The translations under genes and the position numbers were made by a program. Positions 34,517 through 42,644 of a DNA stretch of 64,000 nt are shown in pieces (within the stretch, counting starts at the first letter, position 1; the number at the start of each line of letters is the position of its first letter). The notes under the pieces were generated by a model, which was not told the origin of the DNA, did not search any database, and worked only from the letters and a program-made list of their open reading frames with translations. The stretch lies in NCBI RefSeq assembly GCF_000411115.1, contig NZ_KE150242.1, forward strand, positions 738,218 through 802,217. The letters are read 5' to 3'. Source of the DNA: Capnocytophaga granulosa ATCC 51502. Its GTDB lineage: Bacteria; Bacteroidota; Bacteroidia; Flavobacteriales; Flavobacteriaceae.

Positions 34517-35596
34517 TCACTTATCTATATGGGTAAGGTAGTAGATAAGCATACCTGTTACATAATCGTAATTCTGTATGCCTCCTTCTTGGGCATTGGC
34601 CTTAAGGAAAGTATCATAACTTTGTTTGAAAACCTCTTCCATGGGGTTTTCATACTGTGTCCAAAAGCGATAAGCCTCAGTATAATTCTCTAAAATCCCT
34701 ACTCGTAGTTGTGCTTTATAAGCGTCATGCTGCTCTGGTGATAGCTGTCTTACTTCTTTCATACAATAGCGCAAGGCAAAAAGAGTAGCACTATACCTAA
34801 AATAGGGCTCCTTATGGTGATAAGTAGCCAAAAAACCAATAAAATTGGCTTCCTTTTCCGAGGCATAACCCAATTGATGTGCCACCTCATGGGCTGCTGT
34901 TACAGGAAAGCTATAATGAGTAGCCAAGGCATTCACCTGTGCCTCTCCTGTAAAAGGATTCAGATAGCCACTATAGCCCATATAGGTAAGCACTTTGCTA
35001 TATAAGGACGATTTAAGACTAGACGTATAGAGCATAAATCTGGGAAACTTATGCGAAAGCACCTTGTATCCCTGAGGTATTCTCTCATACACCTCTGCTG
35101 GAGTAAAGGGCATCTTCGCTGCTTGTGATGCTAAGGGTTCTAATTGTTCGTGTAAGGCATTGGCCTCTTTGATAAGTCTTTGGGTTGCCTGCTCTAGTTC
35201 TGCCTCGGTATAAGAAAAATCCCACCCCAACTGTACCGATAAGGGTTGCCTATAATAGTTGAACCCCCAAAGGAAATAAAACAAGCTCACCACTAGAACA
35301 AGCCCCTCCCCTACTTTCCTAAGGAAACGAAGAGGACTCTTACGTAGCTGCCTAAAATACCTAATGATATAGTACAGTGCCCCCAAGGGAAGTATTGTAT
35401 AGAGCACATCCCCCACAGAAAAAGGAATCCAACCGAGCAAAAAACGTACTGTTCTGCCTATATAGGGATAAAGCCCTGTGCTATACCACTGCTCAGTAAG
35501 TGCAGGCTTATAGCGGAAAAGCCCATACAGTGCTACAAATAGCCCTATATAAAGGAGTTTTCCATAAGTTGTATATTTCTTTTTCATTTGCGACAT
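34517..35596 (-). CDS. DUF3810 membrane protein with HExxH motif
   Basis: This 359-aa protein has three hydrophobic segments in the first 120 residues, followed by a soluble domain with HEVAHQLGYASEKEANFIG. That reads as a metallopeptidase-like HExxH plus a downstream E, as in DUF3810. The N-terminal text (YTILPLGALYYIIRYFRQL) also fits. A zinc peptidase activity is predicted, not shown. It starts 35 bp after the 76-aa gene of the accessory cassette on the same strand and may be read through from it. It is convergent with the deoxynucleoside kinase with a 9-bp gap. Confidence 0.85.
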   Translation of the reverse strand: MSQMKKKYTTYGKLLYIGLFVALYGLFRYKPALTEQWYSTGLYPYIGRTVRFLLGWIPFSVGDVLYTILPLGALYYIIRYFRQLRKSPLRFLRKVGEGLVLVVSLFYFLWGFNYYRQPLSVQLGWDFSYTEAELEQATQRLIKEANALHEQLEPLASQAAKMPFTPAEVYERIPQGYKVLSHKFPRFMLYTSSLKSSLYSKVLTYMGYSGYLNPFTGEAQVNALATHYSFPVTAAHEVAHQLGYASEKEANFIGFLATYHHKEPYFRYSATLFALRYCMKEVRQLSPEQHDAYKAQLRVGILENYTEAYRFWTQYENPMEEVFKQSYDTFLKANAQEGGIQNYDYVTGMLIYYLTHIDK

Positions 35597-35631
35597 AAAG
35601 AGGTTATGTTATTTGTTTCTGTATAAAAAAT

Positions 35632-35862
35632 TTATAACAATCGGATTTTCAATTCTTTATACGATTTTAAAAGTACTCTAATAAACTCTTCCAAATCCAA
35701 TTTTTTGTGGGTATCATTAGGATTGTTGTATATATCAATGATTGTTTTATCGCCTTCCCTGAATATTTCTGCTATTTGATAATCAGGAGTTTGTTCATCA
35801 TAAATATCTATATGAAAATCTTCCTCATCTTCAGGAATATATAGGGTTGCTTGTAATTTCAT
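35632..35862 (-). CDS. Small acidic hypothetical protein, 76 aa
   Basis: I do not recognise it. It has alternating beta-like strands (LQATLYIPEDEEDFHIDIYD) and a C-terminal helix with basic residues. Its ATG overlaps the preceding gene's stop by 4 bp, so it is translationally coupled to the 138-aa protein. It is the last gene of the small-gene/SH3 cassette. Size, charge and context resemble immunity proteins of polymorphic toxins, but that is only an inference. Confidence 0.6.
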   Translation of the reverse strand: MKLQATLYIPEDEEDFHIDIYDEQTPDYQIAEIFREGDKTIIDIYNNPNDTHKKLDLEEFIRVLLKSYKELKIRLL

Positions 35863-36275
35863 ATTTCAACTATATTTAAATAACCCTCAGCAAAACTCTT
35901 GATAATTTCAGGGGAATAGTCTCCTCCTTTGGCATAAGAAATCCCCATAACTTCTAAAGCTATGGCCTGGCACTGCTCATCATTAACAGTAATAGCTTTG
36001 CTATCTAATATCTTTCTAACAACAACCATACATTTTCGCAGGTCTTCTGTTGTAGCACAAGGAGGTAAAGTTATTTTCATCAGAAATGGCACTTCACCGT
36101 GTCCTGTTGCTCTATAGGCTTCTTTCCAAAATGTATAGCAACATTCACATCTATAAAGGGTAACCCATTGTGTAGGATAAAAAGCTATCTCTTTATAAGC
36201 TATTTTACCTTGAAAGTTTTTGATTGATTCCCCCTCTACAATATCAGCTAACTGGTTACAAATACATTGTTTCAT
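35859..36275 (-). CDS. Cysteine-containing small protein, Imm27-like layout (tentative)
   Basis: This 138-aa protein has two cysteine pairs (CIC near the N-terminus; CECC near 50) that could bind a metal. The stretch TLYRCECCYTFWKEAYRATG followed by HGEVPFLMKI has a spacing reminiscent of Imm27-type immunity proteins (W/Y..Y..HG..P.L.KI). The C-terminal 70 residues are helical. It overlaps both neighbours by 4 bp. The immunity label is a low-confidence inference; the gene itself is well supported by the coupled overlaps. Confidence 0.6.
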   Translation of the reverse strand: MKQCICNQLADIVEGESIKNFQGKIAYKEIAFYPTQWVTLYRCECCYTFWKEAYRATGHGEVPFLMKITLPPCATTEDLRKCMVVVRKILDSKAITVNDEQCQAIALEVMGISYAKGGDYSPEIIKSFAEGYLNIVEI

Positions 36276-36607
36276 TGTATAATTTCAAAATTACTTCCTT
36301 TAGTACTCTCTACAAGTATAATCCCTCCATCACAGGTAAGACAAAACCCATTTGCCTTATCTTCAATAAGGCTTTCTTGGGTTATTTCATTATAGGTAAT
36401 CTCAAAAGAAGGATTATGCCAACTGAAATTTCCTTGTATATATTTACTCCCTATGACTATAAGATATAAGGTTGCTGTTGTGTCCTTTTCTGTAAGGTAT
36501 AGCACTACTCTCCTAAATGTAGGAGTATACTGAGTCAGAAGAACACTATCCGCTTTGAATTCTTTAAGTATAGTACCAATAGTTGTGAGGTCTGTTATAG
36601 TATTCAT
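36272..36607 (-). CDS. Hypothetical protein, 111 aa
   Basis: I do not recognise it. It is predicted beta-rich (VLLTQYTPTFRRVVLYL; TLYLIVIGSKYIQGN), has no signal peptide, and is coupled to the next gene by a 4-bp ATGA overlap. It is part of the same minus-strand cassette. Confidence 0.6.
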   Translation of the reverse strand: MNTITDLTTIGTILKEFKADSVLLTQYTPTFRRVVLYLTEKDTTATLYLIVIGSKYIQGNFSWHNPSFEITYNEITQESLIEDKANGFCLTCDGGIILVESTKGSNFEIIQ

Positions 36608-36631
36608 TTCTGTAATTTCTTTTCAAAATTC

Positions 36632-37390
36632 TTATAATCCATTAATTTCATTTAGATTGAGGATCATATTGTTGTGTTCTGACATAAAATCTCGTTTTTC
36701 TTTATCCAAATAATAAATGGGTATATGATGATATTTAGGATTGGCAGGTTTTAGGTCACACAAATCGTTATCCCAATCATATTCTAAACTGAAATCGGTA
36801 ACATCTACTATAAGTGCTTGTATAGGAGTCAGTTCTACAAACATATCTATGCTGTTCTGAATATAATTAGCCTCTAAACTTCCTTTATAAGGATAAATAC
36901 CTATGAGCTTAAGCATTCCAATAGTATCATTTTCAGATAGAAATGTTTCTATTGTTACTTTGCTTAGCTGGCTATCTCGTTCTAATTTTTCCATTTTAGG
37001 CAATTGCTCATAATGCTTATATGAGGCATTGGGAAACTTTTTGATGTTCTTTTCTATCAAAAAATTCATAGCCTCTAGTTTGCTTGTAAAGGGATTGGAA
37101 AATACTTTTTGAAGTGAGATAATCACTTCCTCTCTTATATTAGGAACAGTGTTGAAAATCAATTCAGCAAAATCTAAAATGCGACATACAGCTTTAGCGT
37201 TTTCATCTAAATTCTTTTCTATAAAGTAGCTCAATAATTGTTGCTCATCAGGGGTATTTATATGCCCCTTAAACTTTAAGTAAGTTATCTGAAAATAGGT
37301 GTTTTTGAAAACTGTCTTTTCAATAAACTCCAACCGAAAAGGAAATTTATCTTCTATATTGAAAGGAATAAAGTGTACTTGTTTTTCCAT
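36632..37390 (-). CDS. Hypothetical protein, 252 aa
   Basis: I do not recognise it. It is cytoplasmic, apparently two similar alpha/beta halves separated by a charged helical region (QLPKMEKLERDSQLSK). The segments AVCRILDFAELIFNT and ALIVDVTDFSLEY could be equivalent central strands, resembling a STAS-like pattern. It begins 1 bp after the stop of the SH3 protein at 37,392-38,108 and is probably in its operon. Confidence 0.6.
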   Translation of the reverse strand: MEKQVHFIPFNIEDKFPFRLEFIEKTVFKNTYFQITYLKFKGHINTPDEQQLLSYFIEKNLDENAKAVCRILDFAELIFNTVPNIREEVIISLQKVFSNPFTSKLEAMNFLIEKNIKKFPNASYKHYEQLPKMEKLERDSQLSKVTIETFLSENDTIGMLKLIGIYPYKGSLEANYIQNSIDMFVELTPIQALIVDVTDFSLEYDWDNDLCDLKPANPKYHHIPIYYLDKEKRDFMSEHNNMILNLNEINGL

Positions 37391-37391
37391 A

Positions 37392-38108
37392 TCAAAACGG
37401 TTCTCCGATGATACGGGTTTTGTACTCGCCTTTTACTATTTGCCAACATACTTCGTAAGAAAAAGCGCCACTACCATTATGGGCAATAATGTAAATTGTA
37501 TCTTCCTCTTTGTCATAATATACCGCATTATTATCAGTATACATAGCCACTTCGTACAAATCATCGTAAGCACTTTTAGGGATAGATACGTTTTTGCCGT
37601 TGATAGTTACAGTGATACTCTTGTAATGGTCTTCAGGTAAAAATAAACCACCGTCTAACCCTTGAGCTCTCTTTCCATCAATGATATACTCACTATACTC
37701 TTTATGTCTTTTCTTGGTAATCTTGTGTTTGGTTTTGTCAAATTTCTGTTGGGTAAGGGTTACGCTGATACCTTTACCAGCAATGGTGATACTATTGCCT
37801 TGCTCTTTACCTTTGCCAATAGAAGGAAATTCGCCTATCATCTTTAGGCGACTTTTATGCACATAGCCTTTATCTACAGCAATCCAATTAAAAAATATCT
37901 CTTCACCAGTTTCATCTTGTGTAGTATCAAATAAACCATACACAAGTGTATTATTAGGCAAAGTGCCTACAATTTTGCTTTTTACGCTTTCTTTAGCGCG
38001 AATGTTCACATAGCCGTCTTTGTCTTTTACTACGGCATAATCTCCAAAAGGACCTTGTGCAAAGGCATTGGTCGTAAGGAGGAAGAATAAAATAAGTAAG
38101 TGTTTCAT
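37392..38108 (-). CDS. Secreted SH3-domain protein, paralogue 1
   Basis: This 238-aa exported protein has a signal peptide (MKHLLILFFLLTTNAFAQG) and a bacterial SH3b domain (DKDGYVNIRAKESVKSKIVG, about 29-48). A C-terminal beta-rich domain of unknown role has a conserved KFDKTKHKITKK block. It is closely similar to the proteins at 38,442-39,125 and 39,964-40,665, over signal peptide, SH3b and C-terminal domain, so these arose by tandem duplication. SH3b domains usually bind peptidoglycan or peptides; no catalytic domain is attached. Confidence 0.8.
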   Translation of the reverse strand: MKHLLILFFLLTTNAFAQGPFGDYAVVKDKDGYVNIRAKESVKSKIVGTLPNNTLVYGLFDTTQDETGEEIFFNWIAVDKGYVHKSRLKMIGEFPSIGKGKEQGNSITIAGKGISVTLTQQKFDKTKHKITKKRHKEYSEYIIDGKRAQGLDGGLFLPEDHYKSITVTINGKNVSIPKSAYDDLYEVAMYTDNNAVYYDKEEDTIYIIAHNGSGAFSYEVCWQIVKGEYKTRIIGEPF

Positions 38109-38132
38109 ATTTAATAAATAATTGATAATGAG

Positions 38133-38416
38133 CTATTTGTCAAGTTGTTTGTTGCTTTCCATACTTATATAAGTATCGTTTGAAAGTTTTTTAATAGATT
38201 TCAGATAATCTACTTTGTCTAAAACAGCACGTTGTTCTTTGATGGTTTCTACTAAAATTTTAAAACATTCTTTAAAACTATAGAAGTGATTAATCCCTGC
38301 TTCATTTTTAATTCCCCCGAATTCGAGGGAATTAAACTTATATAATCAGCTTCATTAATCACTCTGATATTTATTTCAATATCTTGTACTTTAAGTTTAT
38401 TATTTGTTGGTGTCAT
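38133..38416 (-). pseudogene. KilA-N-like gene remnant with internal deletion/frameshift
   Basis: From the ATG at 38,416 the reading is MTPTNNKLKVQDIEINIRVI then NEADYISL, typical of the start of KilA-N-domain proteins. It then loses frame at a near-palindromic junction (aattcccccgaattcgaggg, about 38,316-38,340). A second frame continues as EFGGIKNEAGINHFYSFKE... to a stop at 38,133. The middle of a KilA-N domain is missing. It sits between two SH3 paralogues, so it may have been carried in with, or between, the duplications. Family identity is from memory of the motif. Confidence 0.55.
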
Positions 38417-38441
38417 ATATTTGGTAATTTTAGTTACATCA

Positions 38442-39125
38442 TTAAAGTTGTCCTATAATACGGGTTATGTACTTGTCTTTTACTATTTGCCAGCACACTT
38501 GGTAAGCTAAACCAGCTTCGCCATTAACTGCATAAATATAAAGTGCCTCCGCTTCCTCATCGTAGTATATGGAACTGCTAAAATAGGAAATTTCATACAA
38601 ATCATCATAAGCACTTTTAGGGATAGGTACATTTTTGCCTTTCATAGTTACAGTAATACTTTTGTAATGGTCTTGAGCTAGTGAACCGTCCCATCCATAT
38701 ATTATTTCTTTACCATCAATGATTAATTGTTCATAACTTCCCTGGCCTTTCTTAGTAATCTTGTGCTTGGTTTTGTCGAACTTCTGTTTGGTAATGGTCA
38801 CTTTTACGTCCTTATCATCAAAAATAACACTATTGCCTTGCACTTTTCCTTCTATAGCACGAAAGTCAAATATTTTTTTCAAGCGACTTTGATGCACATA
38901 CCCTTTATCAACTTCAATCCAGTTAGTAGGGTTAAATTCTTTATCAAAGAAACCATACACAAGTGTATTGTTAGGCAAAGTACCTACAATTTTGCTTTTT
39001 ACATTTTCTTTGGCGCGAATGTTTACATAGCCGTCTTTGTCTTTTACTACGGCATAATCTCCAAGAGGACCTTGCGCAAAGGCATTGGTCGTAAGGAGAA
39101 AAAATAAAATAAGTAAGTGTTTCAT
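38442..39125 (-). CDS. Secreted SH3-domain protein, paralogue 2
   Basis: This 227-aa paralogue of the 37,392 and 39,964 proteins has nearly the same signal peptide, an SH3b (DKDGYVNIRAKENVKSKIVG) and the KFDKTKHKITKK block. The linker after SH3b (FFDKEFNPTNWIEVDK) and the C-terminal 60 residues diverge most, so variation is concentrated in discrete segments. It lies 20 bp downstream of the 266-aa SH3 gene in the same transcriptional run. Confidence 0.8.
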   Translation of the reverse strand: MKHLLILFFLLTTNAFAQGPLGDYAVVKDKDGYVNIRAKENVKSKIVGTLPNNTLVYGFFDKEFNPTNWIEVDKGYVHQSRLKKIFDFRAIEGKVQGNSVIFDDKDVKVTITKQKFDKTKHKITKKGQGSYEQLIIDGKEIIYGWDGSLAQDHYKSITVTMKGKNVPIPKSAYDDLYEISYFSSSIYYDEEAEALYIYAVNGEAGLAYQVCWQIVKDKYITRIIGQL

Positions 39126-39145
39126 TTTGTTGTTTATCTTTATGA

Positions 39146-39946
39146 TTAAAAATTTCTATACAAATATCGCTTTACCAATCCTTTTTCATCAAATACAAAA
39201 AGAGCGTTGTAGCCTTCAGCGCCATCGCCTCCCATAAAATCAATCATATATTGTCCGTTTCCTCTATCATATACCCTTATTGATGAAATGCTAGGATTGA
39301 ATAGATATTTGGTTTTAGGCAAAAGATAAGGCGTTTTACCTACAAATATAATACGAATATAGGCAATTTCTTTTTCTGGATAGTCTTTTGAATAGAAATA
39401 CCCCCAAACACTTTCTCCCTTTTCCGTAATCATTTCTGTTACTCCATTTTTGTTAATCTTGAACTTATAATTGCTTTTGTTTACTTTTTTGGTAACAAAT
39501 TCTAACTTAATATCTTTATTACTTACCGATAGTTCATTCCCTTCTGTTTCTTTATACGGTATTTTGGGATAGTTGTACCCAATGATAAAGAAAGGATTCG
39601 CTTCTTTTAATATGTTAAGTTTTACAATCGTATCATGGGTATTTTCAGCATAATCGCCAAAATTTATTTTTAGCGCAATCAATTCCTTATCATTAACTTT
39701 CTGAATCCTGCTTTTATGTACAAAACCTTGTACTTTGCGTTGGGTGCTCACTTCATACCAATCGCTTGAATTTTCTGTATAGAAAAAATATTCATTCTTC
39801 AGCAATTTGCCTATAATCTCTGCTTTGCTATTAGGGGATTTCCGGATATTAGTATAGCCATCGGGGTCATTTATTTGTCCAATGTATCGCTGTTGTGCTA
39901 ACGATATATTAGCAACTAAGAAAAGAAATAGTAGCAAATTTTTCAT
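39146..39946 (-). CDS. Secreted SH3-domain protein, divergent paralogue
   Basis: This 266-aa protein has a signal peptide (MKNLLLFLFLVANISLAQQ) and an SH3b (DPDGYTNIRKSPNSKAEIIG). A larger C-terminal domain has a weak echo of the paralogues (FVTKKVNKSNYKFKINKNG). It is much more diverged than the other three and is flanked by them. The C-terminal portion (FMGGDGAEGYNALFVFDEKG) resembles the VCWQIVKG-containing end of the others in position. Function unknown. Confidence 0.75.
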   Translation of the reverse strand: MKNLLLFLFLVANISLAQQRYIGQINDPDGYTNIRKSPNSKAEIIGKLLKNEYFFYTENSSDWYEVSTQRKVQGFVHKSRIQKVNDKELIALKINFGDYAENTHDTIVKLNILKEANPFFIIGYNYPKIPYKETEGNELSVSNKDIKLEFVTKKVNKSNYKFKINKNGVTEMITEKGESVWGYFYSKDYPEKEIAYIRIIFVGKTPYLLPKTKYLFNPSISSIRVYDRGNGQYMIDFMGGDGAEGYNALFVFDEKGLVKRYLYRNF

Positions 39947-39963
39947 TTGATAATTAACAATTA

Positions 39964-40665
39964 TTAAAGTGGTTCTCCGATGATACGGGTTTTATACTCG
40001 CCTTTTACTATTTGCCAGCATACTTCATAAACAAGATACCCATCTCCATTATGTGCAATAATATAAAGTATATCATCTTCCTCATCGTAATACGCAAAAT
40101 TGTTAGTATTCCAAATAGCAATCTCATACAAATCATCATAAGCACTTTTAGGGATAGGTACGTTTTTGCCGTTGATAGTTACAATAATACTCTTGTAATG
40201 ATCTTCAGGTAAAAACAAATCACCGTCTAACCCTTGAGCTCTCTTTCCATCAATAATATACTCACTATACTCTTTATGTTTTTTCTTGGTAATCTTGTGT
40301 TTGGTTTTGTCAAATGGCTGTTGGGTAAGGGTTACGCTAATGGCTTTATCGGTAATAGTAATACTATTCTCTGTTTCTTTCTCTTTACCTATAGAGGGAA
40401 ATTCATTTATCTTTTTTAGGCGGCTTTTGTGTATATAACCATTCTTTTCATATACCCAGTTAGAAGGATTAGGTTCATCATCACCAAAGAAAGTGTATAT
40501 AAGTGTATTGTTCGGCAAAGTGCCTACAATTTGGCTTTTTACGTTTTCTTTAGCGCGAATGTTTACATAGCCGTCTTTGTCTTTTACTACGGCATAATCT
40601 CCAAAAGGCCCTTGCGCAAAGGTATTGGCCGTAAGGAGCAGGAATAAAATAAGTAGGTGTTTCAT
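39964..40665 (-). CDS. Secreted SH3-domain protein, paralogue 3 (first gene of the cassette)
   Basis: This 233-aa protein has the same signal peptide/SH3b/C-terminal layout as paralogue 1, sharing stretches such as HKEYSEYIIDGKRAQGLDG and VPIPKSAYDDLYE. The start is placed at 40,665 (MKHLLILFLL), because the frame's 11-codon upstream extension would precede the signal peptide. A TATCTTTG -7 box lies 70 bp upstream on the minus strand (40,743-40,736), so this is probably the promoter-proximal gene of the cassette running to 35,632. Confidence 0.8.
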   Translation of the reverse strand: MKHLLILFLLLTANTFAQGPFGDYAVVKDKDGYVNIRAKENVKSQIVGTLPNNTLIYTFFGDDEPNPSNWVYEKNGYIHKSRLKKINEFPSIGKEKETENSITITDKAISVTLTQQPFDKTKHKITKKKHKEYSEYIIDGKRAQGLDGDLFLPEDHYKSIIVTINGKNVPIPKSAYDDLYEIAIWNTNNFAYYDEEDDILYIIAHNGDGYLVYEVCWQIVKGEYKTRIIGEPL

Positions 40666-40735
40666 AAGGTTTCTATGAATAATGTACGTTCTGTACAAAA
40701 AATAAGAATTGTTCTTGTTTGTTACTTAGTTTCTG

Positions 40736-40743
40736 CAAAGATA
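40736..40743 (-). promoter_or_regulatory. -7 box upstream of the SH3 cassette
   Basis: Minus-strand TATCTTTG; no TTG at the standard -33 spacing was found. Confidence 0.45.
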
Positions 40744-40826
40744 GTGATTCTTTTTTAATTTAGCTAAAATTTGAAAGCAAATCTCAAGCACAAACTATAA
40801 GAAACACACTTACTGGGGTTTTGTAG

Positions 40827-41080
40827 TTGCATTTTACTATTTGCCTACATTCCCAAATCAAAAAGAAAAGGGGGACTGAAAATAGTTGGTTTTATGCAAA
40901 ACATAAAAATAACTACTTTCAGTCTCCCTATTTCAAGAAATATTAGCTTGAAACTTATTCTTTATGACTTTATTTTATTGAAGATTTTCACTAAAGAATG
41001 TTTCCAGCTTATCAAACGGAATTATACCAGCTTGATTGTCGTAAAAATCAGTATGACGGGCATTGGGGACAATAAAAGTT
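40827..41080. repeat. Inverted duplicate, copy A (partner 53,722-53,962)
   Basis: About 250 bp reappear in reverse orientation at 53,722-53,962 with very few differences (a roughly 13-bp insertion near 40,960 in this copy). It carries the 3' end of an alpha/beta-hydrolase gene (minus strand) and its long terminator hairpin (arms 40,871-40,897 and 40,903-40,929). Confidence 0.85.
40976..41080 (-). pseudogene. 3' fragment of an alpha/beta-hydrolase gene
   Basis: The minus strand encodes only the last ~34 residues, including the catalytic-histidine segment NARHTDFYDNQAG. The gene is cut at about 41,080, shortly before the decayed IS begins at 41,109. The longer fragment of the same gene is at 53,540-53,827. 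Confidence 0.7.
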
Positions 41081-41108
41081 GTTATTTATTGTCTCTCTTA
41101 TATCCATC

Positions 41109-41652
41109 ATTTAAGTTTCACAAGCTATTTCAGAGCTTGATTTAGTGAAAAAAAGGCACAAAAAAAGTAACATATTATTTGGTGAAGTCACTGATAATCA
41201 CTAATTTTGTGATATTAAAAAAACAAAACTCATACTAATATGCTACGAGACAAAGGTACGAAAAATTTATCAGAACTAAAAAACTTTTCTACTACAGGTG
41301 AAAAGTGCCAATTCCACCCCCAAGTGTCAATCTGTAGACTTTGATGCTCAGACAGCCTATACATCAATTGTGATGTTAAAATACAGCTTACTCTCGTTAG
41401 CCAAAAAAGAGCTTGAATAGCAGACTATTGGAGGAATATTCAAAGATATACAGAAAGACACTCAGACGCCTAGCTTAGATGAACGTATATTACTTATTAT
41501 CAGATAATTAGTTCTTGATTTAACAGAGATTCTTGAGATACCTTTTGAAGAACTAATAACAAAAATAATACCTGAAAAATAAGCAACTTATGAAATGGAT
41601 TAATTTGAATCCCCTATCTGAAGCGGCTTAGAACAACTTGCGAAACTTAAAT
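41109..41652. mobile_element. Decayed, internally deleted IS element
   Basis: The region is bounded by imperfect inverted repeats ATTTAAGTTTCACAAG (41,109-41,124) and CTTGCGAAACTTAAAT (41,637-41,652), matching the MITE-like element at 23,232-23,502. At 544 bp it is far too short for a complete element; the transposase 5' part is missing. The upstream 41,125-41,320 holds an A/T-rich leader but no recognisable coding sequence. Confidence 0.7.
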
Positions 41653-41654
41653 AA
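41322..41654 (+). pseudogene. Transposase C-terminal fragment with five in-frame stops (IS4-like)
   Basis: One continuous frame reads KCQSVDFDAQTAYTSIVMLK, then SLLSLAKKELE, with internal stop codons at five places (e.g. after KELE, LLIIR, IIPEK), and ends in LAKLK-stop, exactly at the right IS end. The D-F-D-A-Q-x-A-x-T-x-I block resembles the C-terminus of IS4-type DDE transposases. No frameshift is needed, only nonsense changes (CAG/CAA/CGA to stop), indicating old, drifted DNA. Confidence 0.75.
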
Positions 41655-41738
41655 GTAATATCTAAATTCATTTGATGGAAAAATTATACGTTAAAAATCA
41701 GTATTTTAGAACTTTTGGACAACCTCTTAGAGAATTCT

Positions 41739-42278
41739 TCACTCCTCCGGTAAAATTCTCTTCACTTCCTCCACTGTCTCTTCAGTAAATAGTGCTTCTA
41801 AGTTTTTCCAGATGCTATGATAGCCATAGGGGCCTTGGAGCATTTCTTTTTTAGCTGCGGCGATACTCCAGCCGTGGTAGATAATACGGTACATAGCAAC
41901 CATAATCCCCGTGCGATCAGCACCATGGTAGCAATGGATAAGTACCGCCCCTTGCTGTTGTGCCTTGCGAATACGTTGGAGCACTTGAGCAATGTCCTTG
42001 GGGGTGATACGCCAAGTAAGTAGAGGGTGGTTGATAAGGGTAATCCCATCGGTGGGGAGGAATACCTTTCTGTCCTTGGAACGAGTAAAATATCGCAGGT
42101 TGATAATGGTCTTGATAGGTGTACGCTTAATGACCTCCTTATCAGCCTTAACCAACTGTTCGCTGCGATATAGCAGACTATCCACTTGATATAGATTTGC
42201 CTGAGAATGCACGACAGTAGCAGGGGTCTGCCCCCATAAGGGTAATAAAGGTAAAAAAAGTAATAGGAATGTTCTCAA
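41739..42278 (-). CDS. Secreted dual-specificity-type protein phosphatase
   Basis: This 179-aa protein has an N-terminal signal peptide (MRTFLLLFLPLLPLWGQT) and a cysteine-phosphatase P-loop HCYHGADRTG (C116 nucleophile, R122). An upstream aspartate-containing loop (PTDGITLINHP) could supply the general acid. This fits the DSP/tyrosine phosphatase family and export to the periplasm. Its substrate is unknown; inositol-phosphate or phosphotyrosine activity is possible. It is alone on the minus strand between the decayed IS and the TA-like pair. Confidence 0.85.
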   Translation of the reverse strand: MRTFLLLFLPLLPLWGQTPATVVHSQANLYQVDSLLYRSEQLVKADKEVIKRTPIKTIINLRYFTRSKDRKVFLPTDGITLINHPLLTWRITPKDIAQVLQRIRKAQQQGAVLIHCYHGADRTGIMVAMYRIIYHGWSIAAAKKEMLQGPYGYHSIWKNLEALFTEETVEEVKRILPEE

Positions 42279-42308
42279 AGGTTAGTTTTTATAGAATGTA
42301 ATTCTGTT

Positions 42309-42644
42309 TCAGAAGATTGCTTCCTCGATTTTTTCTTGTATTTCTAACAAATAAGTGCGTTTGATTGTACCTACTTTTCGTATGATATCTCTATTAGTAC
42401 TTAGTTCTAATATATGACATTTTACATAACTCTGTTTGTCAAAGGAATAGGAAACCATTTCAGGAGTTAATGTGTAAGCATATTCTGGATTCTGTCTTTT
42501 AGAAGAAATAAGTACTACATACAAATAGCCTTCTAATTCTTGAAGCTCATCATTAGAAACAATAATAGCAAAATGAGGCTTAAATCCTACATCAGGGAAA
42601 TGAAAATTAATCTCAATGATATCACCTTGTCTGTATTTCATCAT
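42309..42644 (-). CDS. PemK/MazF-like endoribonuclease toxin
   Basis: This 111-aa protein has the MazF/PemK fold signature: GDIIEINFHFPDVG (first strands), KPHFAIIVSND, YLYVVLISSK and VKCHILELSTN. MazF-type toxins cut mRNA at short sequences. The gene overlaps the upstream 141-aa gene by 23 bp, in the place where an antitoxin normally lies. Length is typical of MazF. I see no degenerated core strand, but the catalytic residues (usually R and T/S) cannot be assigned with certainty by eye. Confidence 0.75.
   Translation of the reverse strand: MMKYRQGDIIEINFHFPDVGFKPHFAIIVSNDELQELEGYLYVVLISSKRQNPEYAYTLTPEMVSYSFDKQSYVKCHILELSTNRDIIRKVGTIKRTYLLEIQEKIEEAIF

Noticed and set aside
40894..41145. Short open frames (83 codons here, 77 codons at 53,821-54,054) sharing MQNIKITTFSLPISRNISLK
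   Set aside because: They are produced by the duplicated hairpin and hydrolase 3' end; conservation is explained by the DNA repeat, not by a protein.
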